DNA from: [Eubacterium] saphenum | GTDB taxonomy: Bacteria; Bacillota; Clostridia; Oscillospirales; Ruminococcaceae | Assembly: GCA_004555635.1 (NCBI GenBank) | Contig: SFHN01000072.1 | Span: 1 to 6,663, forward strand | DNA: 6,663 nucleotides | Reading direction: 5' to 3' | In this document: positions 1 through 5,881 of the stretch, one piece after another | Layout: every line of letters begins with the position of its first letter | Numbering within the stretch: position 1 is the first letter of the stretch | The notes under the pieces: generated by a model | Databases searched by the model: none | Told to the model about the DNA's origin: nothing | What the model saw: only the letters and a program-made list of their open reading frames with translations | Made by a program: the position numbers and the translations under genes

Positions 1-605
1 GCGCCGGATACGCCCTGCTCAACTACCTCAATGCCCTGTGCGGAGCAGATTTCCTTTAATGTAGCGAGCTGGGAGAGGGAGTTAGCTTCGGTCGTAGTGT
101 AAAGCACGCCGATTTTCTTTACATCGGGCTGGAGAGTTCTGATAAGCTCAACCTGCTTGTCAAGCTCGAGTACATCGGAGGTGCCGATGCAGTTTTCTGT
201 GCCTGCGTCAAACGAAGCAGTAAGACCTGCCGCAACAGGGTCGCTTACCGCGCAGAAGATAACCTGCGTATCGGAGTTCTGCGCCGCGGAGTATGCGGAA
301 AGCGCCGCGGGCGTTGCGATTGCGAAAATCATATCGTAGTTCTTTGCGACCATGCTCTTTGCAATGCTGTCGCAGGTAGCCGCGTCAAAGCCGCCGTCCT
401 GCTTGTCAACGGTGATTTTCTCGGCATAGGAGCTTGCGTTAAGCCCCTTCATAATGCCCTCGTAGCAGTTGTCAAGCGAGGGGTGCGAGCCGAACTGGAT
501 AATGCCAATCTGCACCTCGTCGTCCTTCTTGCCCGTTGTCTGGCAGCCCGTGAGCATAAGCCCGAGCGCTACGATTCCTGCGAAAAGCTTTGTGAGTTTC
601 TTCAT
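1..605 (-). CDS. trpX: TrpX-type ABC transporter substrate-binding lipoprotein (C-terminus beyond window)
   Basis: Reading leftward from ATG at 605-603 gives 201 residues without a stop, so the C-terminal part of the gene lies outside the window. A strong AGGAGG site sits 7 bases before the ATG. The N-terminus is a lipoprotein signal: MKK, a hydrophobic stretch at residues 7-18, and lipobox L-T-G-C with the lipidated Cys at 21. The mature part (from about residue 31, VQIGIIQFGSHPSLD) has the alternating beta/alpha pattern of the ABC_sub_bind family (PF04392), with FAIATPAAL at about 94-102 and AVSDPVAAGL at about 118-127, both typical of that family. The protein should be tethered to the outer membrane face and deliver ligand to a permease and ATPase encoded further left. 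Tryptophan is inferred as ligand from the UGG-specifier T-box upstream; the protein alone does not prove it. Family members are usually about 320-340 residues, so roughly 60% is present. Confidence 0.85.
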   Translation of the reverse strand, partial: MKKLTKLFAGIVALGLMLTGCQTTGKKDDEVQIGIIQFGSHPSLDNCYEGIMKGLNASSYAEKITVDKQDGGFDAATCDSIAKSMVAKNYDMIFAIATPAALSAYSAAQNSDTQVIFCAVSDPVAAGLTASFDAGTENCIGTSDVLELDKQVELIRTLQPDVKKIGVLYTTTEANSLSQLATLKEICSAQGIEVVEQGVSG

Positions 606-660
606 AATAGTGTCCTCCTGAAATGTTCCGCCGCGCGTTTCGCGCCGCGATGTTAATTTC

Positions 661-957
661 GGGGCATAAAAAAATCCTGCCCCACCTCTTTCATGGGACA
701 AGATACTAAATATCCTGCGATACCACCCAAATTCGCCCTTTCGGACGCACTCATGCGCGCATACACGCGCCCCCGCTGTAACGTGCGGCCACGTCGCCCC
801 TACTTGAAGCCCCTTGCGAAGCGCTCTCTTTCGGCTTGCCCTCGCGAGTCCATTCTGCATAGCCTGCGTACCGCACTCACACCGTCGGCGGCTCTCTGAA
901 AACGCATAAACCAAGCATACTACTCTCGGTCACAGGTTTTATACATTTTTATGTACA
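661..957 (-). promoter_or_regulatory. T-box riboswitch, tryptophan specifier (UGG)
   Basis: On the minus strand the approximately 300-base leader between the promoter and the lipoprotein gene has the T-box parts in order. Stem I begins with GACCGAGAGTAGTA (S-turn/AGUA side, about 918-931). Its distal part has the AGAGAG and GGTGTGAGTG blocks (about 867-897). The 3' side of the specifier loop reads GAATGGAC, placing codon UGG (Trp) at 852-850 opposite the AGUA bulge, with flanking CGAG/CTCG pairing. The T-box proper, TTTGGGTGGTATCGCAGG, covers 731-714 and carries the UGGU bulge expected to pair with the tRNA acceptor end. A terminator hairpin follows at 703-668. By the known mechanism, uncharged tRNA-Trp stabilises the antiterminator and permits expression; charged tRNA allows termination. 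The T-box departs slightly from the consensus AGGGTGGTACCGCG. Confidence 0.92.
668..703 (-). terminator. T-box intrinsic terminator
   Basis: In the minus-strand transcript, UCUUGUCCCA pairs with UGGGGCAGGA (10 bp including two G-U pairs) around a 9-base loop. A run of seven U follows at once (plus-strand A at 668-674). It lies between the T-box sequence and the lipoprotein ribosome binding site, the expected position for the regulated terminator. Confidence 0.85.
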
Positions 958-962
958 GACTT

Positions 963-991
963 ATTATACCACGCAAAAATCATTTTGTCAA
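963..991 (-). promoter_or_regulatory. Sigma-A promoter of the T-box/trpX unit
   Basis: The minus strand has a perfect -35 TTGACA (991-986), a 17-bp spacer and a perfect -10 TATAAT (968-963), with TG one base before the -10 (extended -10). Transcription should begin near 957-955, just ahead of stem I of the T-box. Confidence 0.92.
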
Positions 992-1028
992 GGGGTAAAG
1001 AAAATTTTTATTTTTTCTGAAAAAGCAC

Positions 1029-1057
1029 TTGACAAAACGGATTTGTTGTGGTAGAAT
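1029..1057 (+). promoter_or_regulatory. Sigma-A promoter of rplJL
   Basis: The -35 TTGACA (1029-1034) and -10 TAGAAT (1052-1057) are separated by 17 bp, with an extended -10 TG at 1049-1050. The A/T-rich tract at about 997-1025 could act as an UP element. The start should fall near 1064, at the first base of the L10 leader hairpin. Confidence 0.9.
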
Positions 1058-1063
1058 ATATAT

Positions 1064-1190
1064 GCTGTTCTAAAGACAGCAGGCTGCCGTAAGGCTATAA
1101 TGCGATTTTCGCGCCTGCCGAGGAATGGAATTAAACAGAGATTTCTGAGTTCCTTTCTGTCTTTATTGCGGAAAGGATTTTTTATTTCCT
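1064..1190 (+). ncRNA. L10 leader (ribosomal protein L10(L12)4 autoregulatory RNA)
   Basis: The leader folds as the L10-leader family does. The first hairpin is GCTGT/ACAGC (1064-1068 with 1076-1080). Next is a branched element closed by AGGC/GCCT (1081-1084 with 1113-1116), holding small hairpins GCC-GTAA-GGC (1086-1095) and GCGA-TTT-TCGC (1102-1112). The single-stranded GAGGAATGGAATTAAA follows. In Bacillus subtilis the homologous leader binds the L10(L12)4 complex and controls rplJL by attenuation. Here a terminator lies at 1151-1187. A possible competing antiterminator pairs GGAA 1127-1130 with TTCC 1150-1153 around the inner hairpin CAGA/TCTG (1136-1139 with 1144-1147); that fold is my inference. 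Confidence 0.88.
1151..1187 (+). terminator. rplJL leader attenuator
   Basis: TCCTTTCTGT (1151-1160) pairs with GCGGAAAGGA (1168-1177): 10 bp with two G-U pairs and a 7-base loop. The tail TTTTTTATTT (1178-1187) follows. It lies upstream of the rplJ ribosome binding site, so it would end transcripts before the coding region. Its place after the L10 leader indicates conditional use. Confidence 0.85.
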
Positions 1191-1230
1191 TGCTTTGAAA
1201 CAGCGAATTCTAATACAAGGAGTGAATAGA

Positions 1231-1746
1231 ATGCCCAGTCAAAGCATACTCGCACAGAAGCAGCAGTTCGTTGCTGACCTGGCAGAAAAGCTTAAGAACT
1301 CCAAGGCAGGCGTTCTCGTAGACTACAAGGGTATCTCCGTTGAGGACGATACCAAGCTTCGTAAGGAGCTTCGCGAGAACGGTGTTGACTACTTCGTAGT
1401 AAAGAACACCCTGCTCAAGCGCGCTGCCGAAATCGCAGGCGTTGAGGGTCTTGAGCCCGCGCTCAGCGGCACAACCGCAATTGCGCTTTCTGCTGAGGAC
1501 ATCATCATTGCCCCCAAGCTTCTGTACAAGAAGGCTGAGAGCTCCGACGGCAAGTTTGCAATCAAGCTTGGCTTCCTCGACGGAAAGGCTATTTCCAAGG
1601 ATGAGGTTGAGGCTTACGCAAAGCTGCCCGACCAGAAGACTCTGCTTTCTCAGCTCGTATTTATGCTTCAGTCCCCGATGCAGCGTATGGCAATCGCCAT
1701 CAGCGAAATCGAAAAGAAGCAGAGCGAAGGCGAAGCTACCGCGTAA
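1231..1746 (+). CDS. rplJ: 50S ribosomal protein L10 (uL10)
   Basis: This 171-residue protein is the base of the ribosomal stalk. It binds 23S rRNA in the GTPase-associated centre and holds L7/L12 dimers on its C-terminal helix. The family pattern is clear: N-terminal KQQFVADLAEKLKNSKAGVLVDYKG (residues about 9-33), the L10 signature DYFVVKNTLLKRAAE (about 53-67), and the C-terminal LPDQKTLLSQLVFMLQSPMQ region. The ATG at 1231 is chosen because AAGGAG (1217-1222) precedes it by 8 bases and MPSQSILAQKQ matches the usual L10 start. An in-frame TTG at 1195 would add 12 residues but has no suitable site and lies close to the attenuator. L10 is also the likely repressor of its own operon through the leader RNA. 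Confidence 0.97.
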   Translation: MPSQSILAQKQQFVADLAEKLKNSKAGVLVDYKGISVEDDTKLRKELRENGVDYFVVKNTLLKRAAEIAGVEGLEPALSGTTAIALSAEDIIIAPKLLYKKAESSDGKFAIKLGFLDGKAISKDEVEAYAKLPDQKTLLSQLVFMLQSPMQRMAIAISEIEKKQSEGEATA

Positions 1747-1818
1747 TTTCTGCGGTAAAACACCACTGCTTTATGCAGCAACACTATTTTAACAAACATA
1801 TTTAGGAGGAAAATTAAA

Positions 1819-2196
1819 ATGGCTTCTGAGAAGATTTTAGCTATGGTTGAAGAAGTAAAGGCTCTTTCCGTTCTCGAGCTTAACGAGCTCGTAAAGGCTC
1901 TCGAGGAGGAGTTCGGCGTATCCGCTGCTGCTGTTGCAGCTGCTCCCGCTGCAGGCGCAGGCGCTGCTGCAGCTGCTGAGGAGAAGACTGAGTTCGACGT
2001 TGTACTCGCTTCCTTCGGCGACAACAAGATGGCTGTTATCAAGGCTGTTAAGGACATCTGCGGTCTTGGTCTTAAGGAGGCTAAGGAGCTCGTTGAGGCT
2101 GCTCCTAAGGCTCTTAAGGAAGGCGCTTCCAAGGCTGAGGCTGAGGAAATCAAGGCTAAGCTCGAGGAGGCAGGCGCTAAGATTGAGCTTAAGTAA
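1819..2196 (+). CDS. rplL: 50S ribosomal protein L7/L12 (bL12)
   Basis: This 125-residue protein is the multicopy stalk protein that recruits and stimulates translational GTPases. The N-terminal dimerisation domain (residues about 3-33) is followed by a hinge rich in Ala and Gly (about 34-53, in the form [20 protein letters not shown]). The C-terminal domain starts at [20 protein letters not shown] and contains the hallmark [21 protein letters not shown] (split here as [10 protein letters not shown] and [11 protein letters not shown]). AGGAGG at 1804-1809 is 9 bases before the ATG. The 72-base gap after rplJ holds only a weak CTGC/GCAG hairpin (1766-1778) without a T tract, so the two genes are probably cotranscribed. 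Codon use is strongly biased (GCT, AAG, GAG, CTT), as expected for a very highly expressed gene. Confidence 0.98.
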   Translation: MASEKILAMVEEVKALSVLELNELVKALEEEFGVSAAAVAAAPAAGAGAAAAAEEKTEFDVVLASFGDNKMAVIKAVKDICGLGLKEAKELVEAAPKALKEGASKAEAEEIKAKLEEAGAKIELK

Positions 2197-2241
2197 TTTA
2201 AGCTTTGGTCTTTATCCTGTCTGCTGAATAAGCAACAAATC

Positions 2242-2280
2242 AGTCCCGCTGTTCCGATAAGGGTTCAGCGGGGCTTTTTT
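2242..2280 (+). terminator. rplJL operon terminator
   Basis: AGTCCCGCTG (2242-2251) pairs with CAGCGGGGCT (2266-2275), 10 bp with one G-U pair, followed by six T (2275-2280). It begins about 45 bases after the rplL stop and should end the operon efficiently. Confidence 0.93.
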
Positions 2281-2296
2281 ATGCGAATATGCGAAA

Positions 2297-2337
2297 CGCT
2301 CTGCAAAGCCGAAAGTGGCAATGCAGAGCGCTTTTTT
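2297..2337 (+). terminator. Second hairpin terminator in the convergent gap
   Basis: CGCTCTGCA (2297-2305) pairs perfectly with TGCAGAGCG (2322-2330). An inner GCC/GGC pairing closes a GAAAGT loop, and six T follow at 2332-2337. It is a tandem backup terminator for rplJL. On the minus strand the same hairpin lies just after the stop of the ATPase gene but is followed only by TTTCGC, so it would be a weaker terminator for that operon. The plus-strand T tract overlaps the ATPase stop codon (2338-2336). Confidence 0.82.
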
Positions 2338-4705
2338 ATGTTAAGCTGATGAGATTTCCGCCGAGCAGCTTTGCAACGTTCGGGTCGCAGGTGGTGATTA
2401 TCACCTGATTGCGCTGTGCAAACTGCCCGAGAAGCTCCGCGGCGTGCGCGCGCCTGTCGGGGTCCATATCAACAAGGTCGTCGTCAAGCACGACAAATCC
2501 CCCGCCGTCGGGATAGAAGAAGTCCAGCACCGCAAGCCTGAACGCCAGAAGCACCGTTTTCTTTGTGCCCTCGGAAAGCAGCTCGCCGTCTATCGCGTTG
2601 CCGCCGCTTTTCAGCTTCAGCTCGTCGCCGCCGCTTTCAAAGCTTACCTTGCCGCCCGAAATTATCCGCAGGTATTCGCCGAACTTGTCATAAAACCCGT
2701 CAAACCCGCTCTCGGTTTCGGAAGCTATTTCCTCAAAGTCCTTTTGAATGCGCTTGTAGGCGGCGTATTTCTCCTTTTCGCTTTCAAGCTTTTCGCGCCG
2801 CTGCTTTATCGTCATATCCAGCTCCGAAATATCCCTGTCCGCTCTTTCCTCAAACGAGCCTATCATTCGGTTGAGTTCATCCGCTTCGCGTTCAAGCTTA
2901 CCGCGCGTTTTCTCTATCTCGGAAAGCTTTTCGGAAAACTCCGCTTCGCTTATTACCTCCGCGTCGGAAAAGCGCTCAAGCTGCGCGGAATACTCCGCCC
3001 TTTTCGCTTTCAAATCGGAGATTTTTGCTTTAACGGTTTTCTCGTCGGTATATGCTGCGGTAAAGTCGGAAATCGTCTTTTCGGCAGAGCCGATAAGCGC
3101 GTCAAGCGACCTTGCGCCGCTTTCTTTAAGCAGCGCCGCGATGTCCTTTTCGAGAGTTTCGGGGACTTCAACGCTCTCGTCTACGGAGATACTCTCCGCT
3201 TCCTCTTGCAATTCCGCTGCGGTTTTTCCGCCGAGAAGCTGAGAAAGCCCGCGCTTCGATAACTCAAGCTCGCGAAGCGCAGCTGCGTTCTCATCTGCGA
3301 GCGCAGCCAAAGCGTCCGCGTCCGCCGCGTTATACTGCGCCAGAAGCTGCGAAAGCTCCTCCGAAGCTTTTTCGCGCTGCGAAATCAGCCCGTCAACGTC
3401 AAGCTCCTGTGGCGAAACGCGTATCGCCGCAACGCCGGGGATATCAACCCCGACAAACCCGTCCGCTTCAACCCGTTCGCTGCCCGAAACAGTTTTGCTG
3501 CCGTCTGCGAAGCTTACACAGGCGGAAACGCCCTCGCAAAGCTGAATGTCCGCGACAAGCTTTGCGGCAGAGAGCGCTGCTTCCGCGCGGCTGATTGCCC
3601 CCGAAAGCTCACGGGCGCGCCTGCTGTCCTCTTTGATTGCGGGATATTGCGCGGTCTTGTCAGACAGGCGCTTTATCTCTGCGGAAATCTTCTCCGCTTC
3701 TTCGAGCAGCTGCATTATCCTTGCCTTTTCGCCGCGCTTTTCGCTCTCCTGTTTTGCTTCGCGCAGAGCCTCCGCCGTCTTTTGAAAACGCACCGCGCGC
3801 GGAAAGCCGTCCGCTGACGAAGCCGCTGCGGAAAGCTCCTTTTCGACGGAAGCTATCAGCGCAGCAAGATTGCTTCGCGCGCTGATTTCTTCGCGCTTCG
3901 CGTTAAGTTCGCTTTCACTGCGCGAAAGCTCGGAAAGCTGCTCGCGTATCTCTAAAATACGCTTCGTGCCGCCTTCAATCCTTTGCGCCGCGTCAAGCAC
4001 CGAATCCCGCTCGTCCTCGGCTTGCTTCAGTTCACAATACGCCTGCGCAAGAATGCCGTTTCGCTTGTTGTTTCCTGCGCGGTTTCGGGAGAAGTCCCAG
4101 TTTTTCTCCATATCGGCAATTCTGCTTTCAAGAAGTTCTCTGAACTTGTCCTGCGAAATCCCACCGACCGCAGAAAGCCCCTCGGAAATCTTTTGCTTAA
4201 CCTCGTCGATATCATCATAGGAAACGGCGGAGAAAAACCTGCCGCACCAATCAAGCATTGCACCCTCGTTGCTTTGCCTGCCGAAAACCACGTTTGTGTA
4301 AACGCTCGCGCCAAAGCCGCAAAGCTCCCTTAGCCGCTCCTCTGCCTGCGCGCCGCGAAGCACGCCGCTATTTTTCCCCTTTAGAGAAAACTTGGCTTCC
4401 TCCTGCTTCGCGGAAATGTCCCAAATCTTCTCTATCCTGTATTCATCGTCGGGGGTTTTAACGCACACCGCCGCGTCAACTGTCTGCCGCCCGTCCGTCG
4501 GGAAAGCGGATTTTGTGTAGTCTTTGTCGCTCTTTGACTTTGCGCCAAGCTTTGTCGGCTGATTAAGCGCACTGTATAGCGCATAAATCATCGTGCTTTT
4601 TCCGCTCTCGTTATTTCCGAGAACAACGTTTAGCCCGTCGGAAAATTCTACGCTTAAATCGCGTATTCCCGCATACTGCTCCGTGGAAAAGGACTTTATC
4701 TTCAT
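2336..4705 (-). CDS. Rad50/SbcC-like (YhaN-type) coiled-coil ATPase without zinc hook
   Basis: The 789-residue protein is the ATPase partner of the metallophosphoesterase encoded just upstream. The N-terminal half-domain has Walker A GNNESGKST (residues 30-38) and a Q-loop Gln in FGRQSNEG (144). Two long Glu/Lys/Ala-rich coiled-coil arms (about 220-380 and 440-660) follow. They flank a beta-rich insert at about 385-432 (CVSFADGSKTV, GFVGVDIPGVAAIRV), where Rad50 and SbcC carry a CxxC zinc hook; the only nearby Cys pair is C390/C396, spaced x5. The C-terminal half has signature LLSEGTKKTVLL (709-720) and Walker B FVVLDDDLVDMD (737-748). The switch region reads IITTCDPN, with Cys773 where many relatives have His. 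It is shorter than E. coli SbcC (about 1050). Its ATG directly follows the upstream stop (TAAATG), with AAGGAGG inside the upstream gene, indicating translational coupling. A role in double-strand-end processing is inferred from family. Confidence 0.9.
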   Translation of the reverse strand: MKIKSFSTEQYAGIRDLSVEFSDGLNVVLGNNESGKSTMIYALYSALNQPTKLGAKSKSDKDYTKSAFPTDGRQTVDAAVCVKTPDDEYRIEKIWDISAKQEEAKFSLKGKNSGVLRGAQAEERLRELCGFGASVYTNVVFGRQSNEGAMLDWCGRFFSAVSYDDIDEVKQKISEGLSAVGGISQDKFRELLESRIADMEKNWDFSRNRAGNNKRNGILAQAYCELKQAEDERDSVLDAAQRIEGGTKRILEIREQLSELSRSESELNAKREEISARSNLAALIASVEKELSAAASSADGFPRAVRFQKTAEALREAKQESEKRGEKARIMQLLEEAEKISAEIKRLSDKTAQYPAIKEDSRRARELSGAISRAEAALSAAKLVADIQLCEGVSACVSFADGSKTVSGSERVEADGFVGVDIPGVAAIRVSPQELDVDGLISQREKASEELSQLLAQYNAADADALAALADENAAALRELELSKRGLSQLLGGKTAAELQEEAESISVDESVEVPETLEKDIAALLKESGARSLDALIGSAEKTISDFTAAYTDEKTVKAKISDLKAKRAEYSAQLERFSDAEVISEAEFSEKLSEIEKTRGKLEREADELNRMIGSFEERADRDISELDMTIKQRREKLESEKEKYAAYKRIQKDFEEIASETESGFDGFYDKFGEYLRIISGGKVSFESGGDELKLKSGGNAIDGELLSEGTKKTVLLAFRLAVLDFFYPDGGGFVVLDDDLVDMDPDRRAHAAELLGQFAQRNQVIITTCDPNVAKLLGGNLISLT

Positions 4706-5812
4706 TTACTTGCCCTCCTTGCAGCTTTTCACCAAATCAAACGCGAGATTAAGCATATACGGCTCGCTTATGTAGCGTTTCAGCAGCTTGTTTTCCGCAG
4801 AGCCGTCAATCGTTTCCTCGTCAATCATATCAGCGGTGATTTCCTGCTCCAAAGCGCTGTCGTTTACTTCAAAGAACAAAAAGCCCTTTTCCTGCTCGTT
4901 GTAGATTTCCGCCCTACTCTCAAAATCGCCGCGCATAGCAACGCCGCTTATGTTAAGCTCAACAAACGTGCTTTCGCGCGGAATATCGGCAAGCGCCTGC
5001 GAAAGCGCCTCGCGAAGCGGCTCTCCGTGCGAAAGCCTGATGTCCGCCTGCCTGAAAGAAACAACGCCTGTCCTGTGCTTTACGGCTTTTATTCGCTTGT
5101 CGTCGGATATCTCTATGACAAACACCGTGCCGTCGGTGTTGTTTGAAACATCGGTCTGCTGATGTGTGCCCGCGTTAAAGATGTTTTCGTCGGAAATGCA
5201 GTCGCCCGCGGGGTACGGAATGTGCGTGTGTCCGATAAGCCACAAATCAAGCCCGCAGCTTCTGAGCTCCGCCCACGGCATATAGTAGTAGCGGCGCTCG
5301 CTGTCGCAGGAAAGCCCCTCGATTGCACCGTGGGCAATGCCGATGTGAAGCTTTGTGCTGTCGCGGCGGTTTTCCCCGCCCGATATCCAGCCGAGCATAT
5401 TTTCCTCGGAGTGCCTAGCGGGGCATACGCAGGGGTAATATACCGCTTTTTCGGTGACATACGGCTCGCATTTTGTCAGCAGGCGAACATTGTCGGGACA
5501 TTCCGCCGAAAAGCGCTGCCAAAGCTCGTCGCCGCCCGTGCAGTAGTCGTGGTTTCCGGGAATAATCAGCACGGGGCAGGGCGCGCTTTTCAGCTTTTCG
5601 CAGACCTGCTTTATGAGCTTTGCGGCGGGGCGTATGTTGTCGAACAAATCTCCCGCCACAACGATAACGTCGCAGCCTTCCTTTTCTGCAAGCGCATTGA
5701 TGTTATCCACCGCTTCAAGCCGCGCCGCTCTCAGCCGCTCGGCAAGCGCAGGGTCGTATTTGTCGTAGTTCCTGCCGATATGCCAGTCGCCCGTGTGAAG
5801 TATTTTCAGCAT
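4706..5812 (-). CDS. Mre11/SbcD-like (YhaO-type) metallophosphoesterase, DNA repair exonuclease
   Basis: The 368-residue protein carries all phosphodiesterase motifs of the Mre11/SbcD calcineurin-like fold: D9 and H11 in HTGDWHIG, D55 in AGDLFD (53-58), GNHD (86-89), H161 in IAHG, and GHTH (194-197). These bind two metal ions, normally Mn, and cut DNA ends. The C-terminal region (about 250-368) is the less conserved part expected to cap the active site and contact the ATPase. The ATG at 5812-5810 is chosen because MLKILHTGDWH starts like the family and a G-rich site (GGGGGGA) lies about 7 bases upstream. The open frame continues to 6238 but crosses the promoter and reads antisense phage DNA, so the extra 142 residues are rejected. 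It forms an operon with the ATPase (no gap), transcribed from 5844-5872. Confidence 0.94.
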   Translation of the reverse strand: MLKILHTGDWHIGRNYDKYDPALAERLRAARLEAVDNINALAEKEGCDVIVVAGDLFDNIRPAAKLIKQVCEKLKSAPCPVLIIPGNHDYCTGGDELWQRFSAECPDNVRLLTKCEPYVTEKAVYYPCVCPARHSEENMLGWISGGENRRDSTKLHIGIAHGAIEGLSCDSERRYYYMPWAELRSCGLDLWLIGHTHIPYPAGDCISDENIFNAGTHQQTDVSNNTDGTVFVIEISDDKRIKAVKHRTGVVSFRQADIRLSHGEPLREALSQALADIPRESTFVELNISGVAMRGDFESRAEIYNEQEKGFLFFEVNDSALEQEITADMIDEETIDGSAENKLLKRYISEPYMLNLAFDLVKSCKEGK

Positions 5813-5843
5813 AATAATCCCCCCGAAATAGACTTGTACTATA

Positions 5844-5872
5844 ATTATACCCCCGTTCCGATTTTCTGTCAA
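5844..5872 (-). promoter_or_regulatory. Sigma-A promoter of the MPE/ATPase operon
   Basis: The minus strand has -35 TTGACA (5872-5867), 17 bp, and -10 TATAAT (5849-5844), both perfect. The start is predicted near 5838, giving a short 5' leader of about 25 bases before the ATG at 5812. This position also supports the chosen start codon. Confidence 0.92.
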
Positions 5873-5881
5873 GGACAAACT

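Noticed and set aside
693..899. Small plus-strand open frame of 68 codons over the T-box
   Set aside because: It is antisense to a well-formed riboswitch, has no ribosome site, and has an unstructured Arg/Pro-rich translation.
1195..1230. Upstream TTG start for rplJ
   Set aside because: It has no ribosome site and lies next to the attenuator. The ATG at 1231 has AAGGAG at good spacing and the normal L10 N-terminus.
1766..1778. Hairpin between rplJ and rplL as a terminator
   Set aside because: The stem is only 4 bp (CTGC/GCAG) and no T tract follows. It may affect processing but does not support termination.
2444..3262. Long plus-strand open frame (272 codons) inside the ATPase gene
   Set aside because: It is an antisense shadow of a clear ATPase; several other frames are open there too because of GC-biased codon use.
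5162..5881. Leftward extension of the phage frame (720 bases) as a fusion protein
   Set aside because: It lies entirely antisense to the MPE gene, which has all its catalytic motifs, and crosses that gene's start region and promoter. The translation looks like no phage protein; the open frame is a by-product of biased codons.
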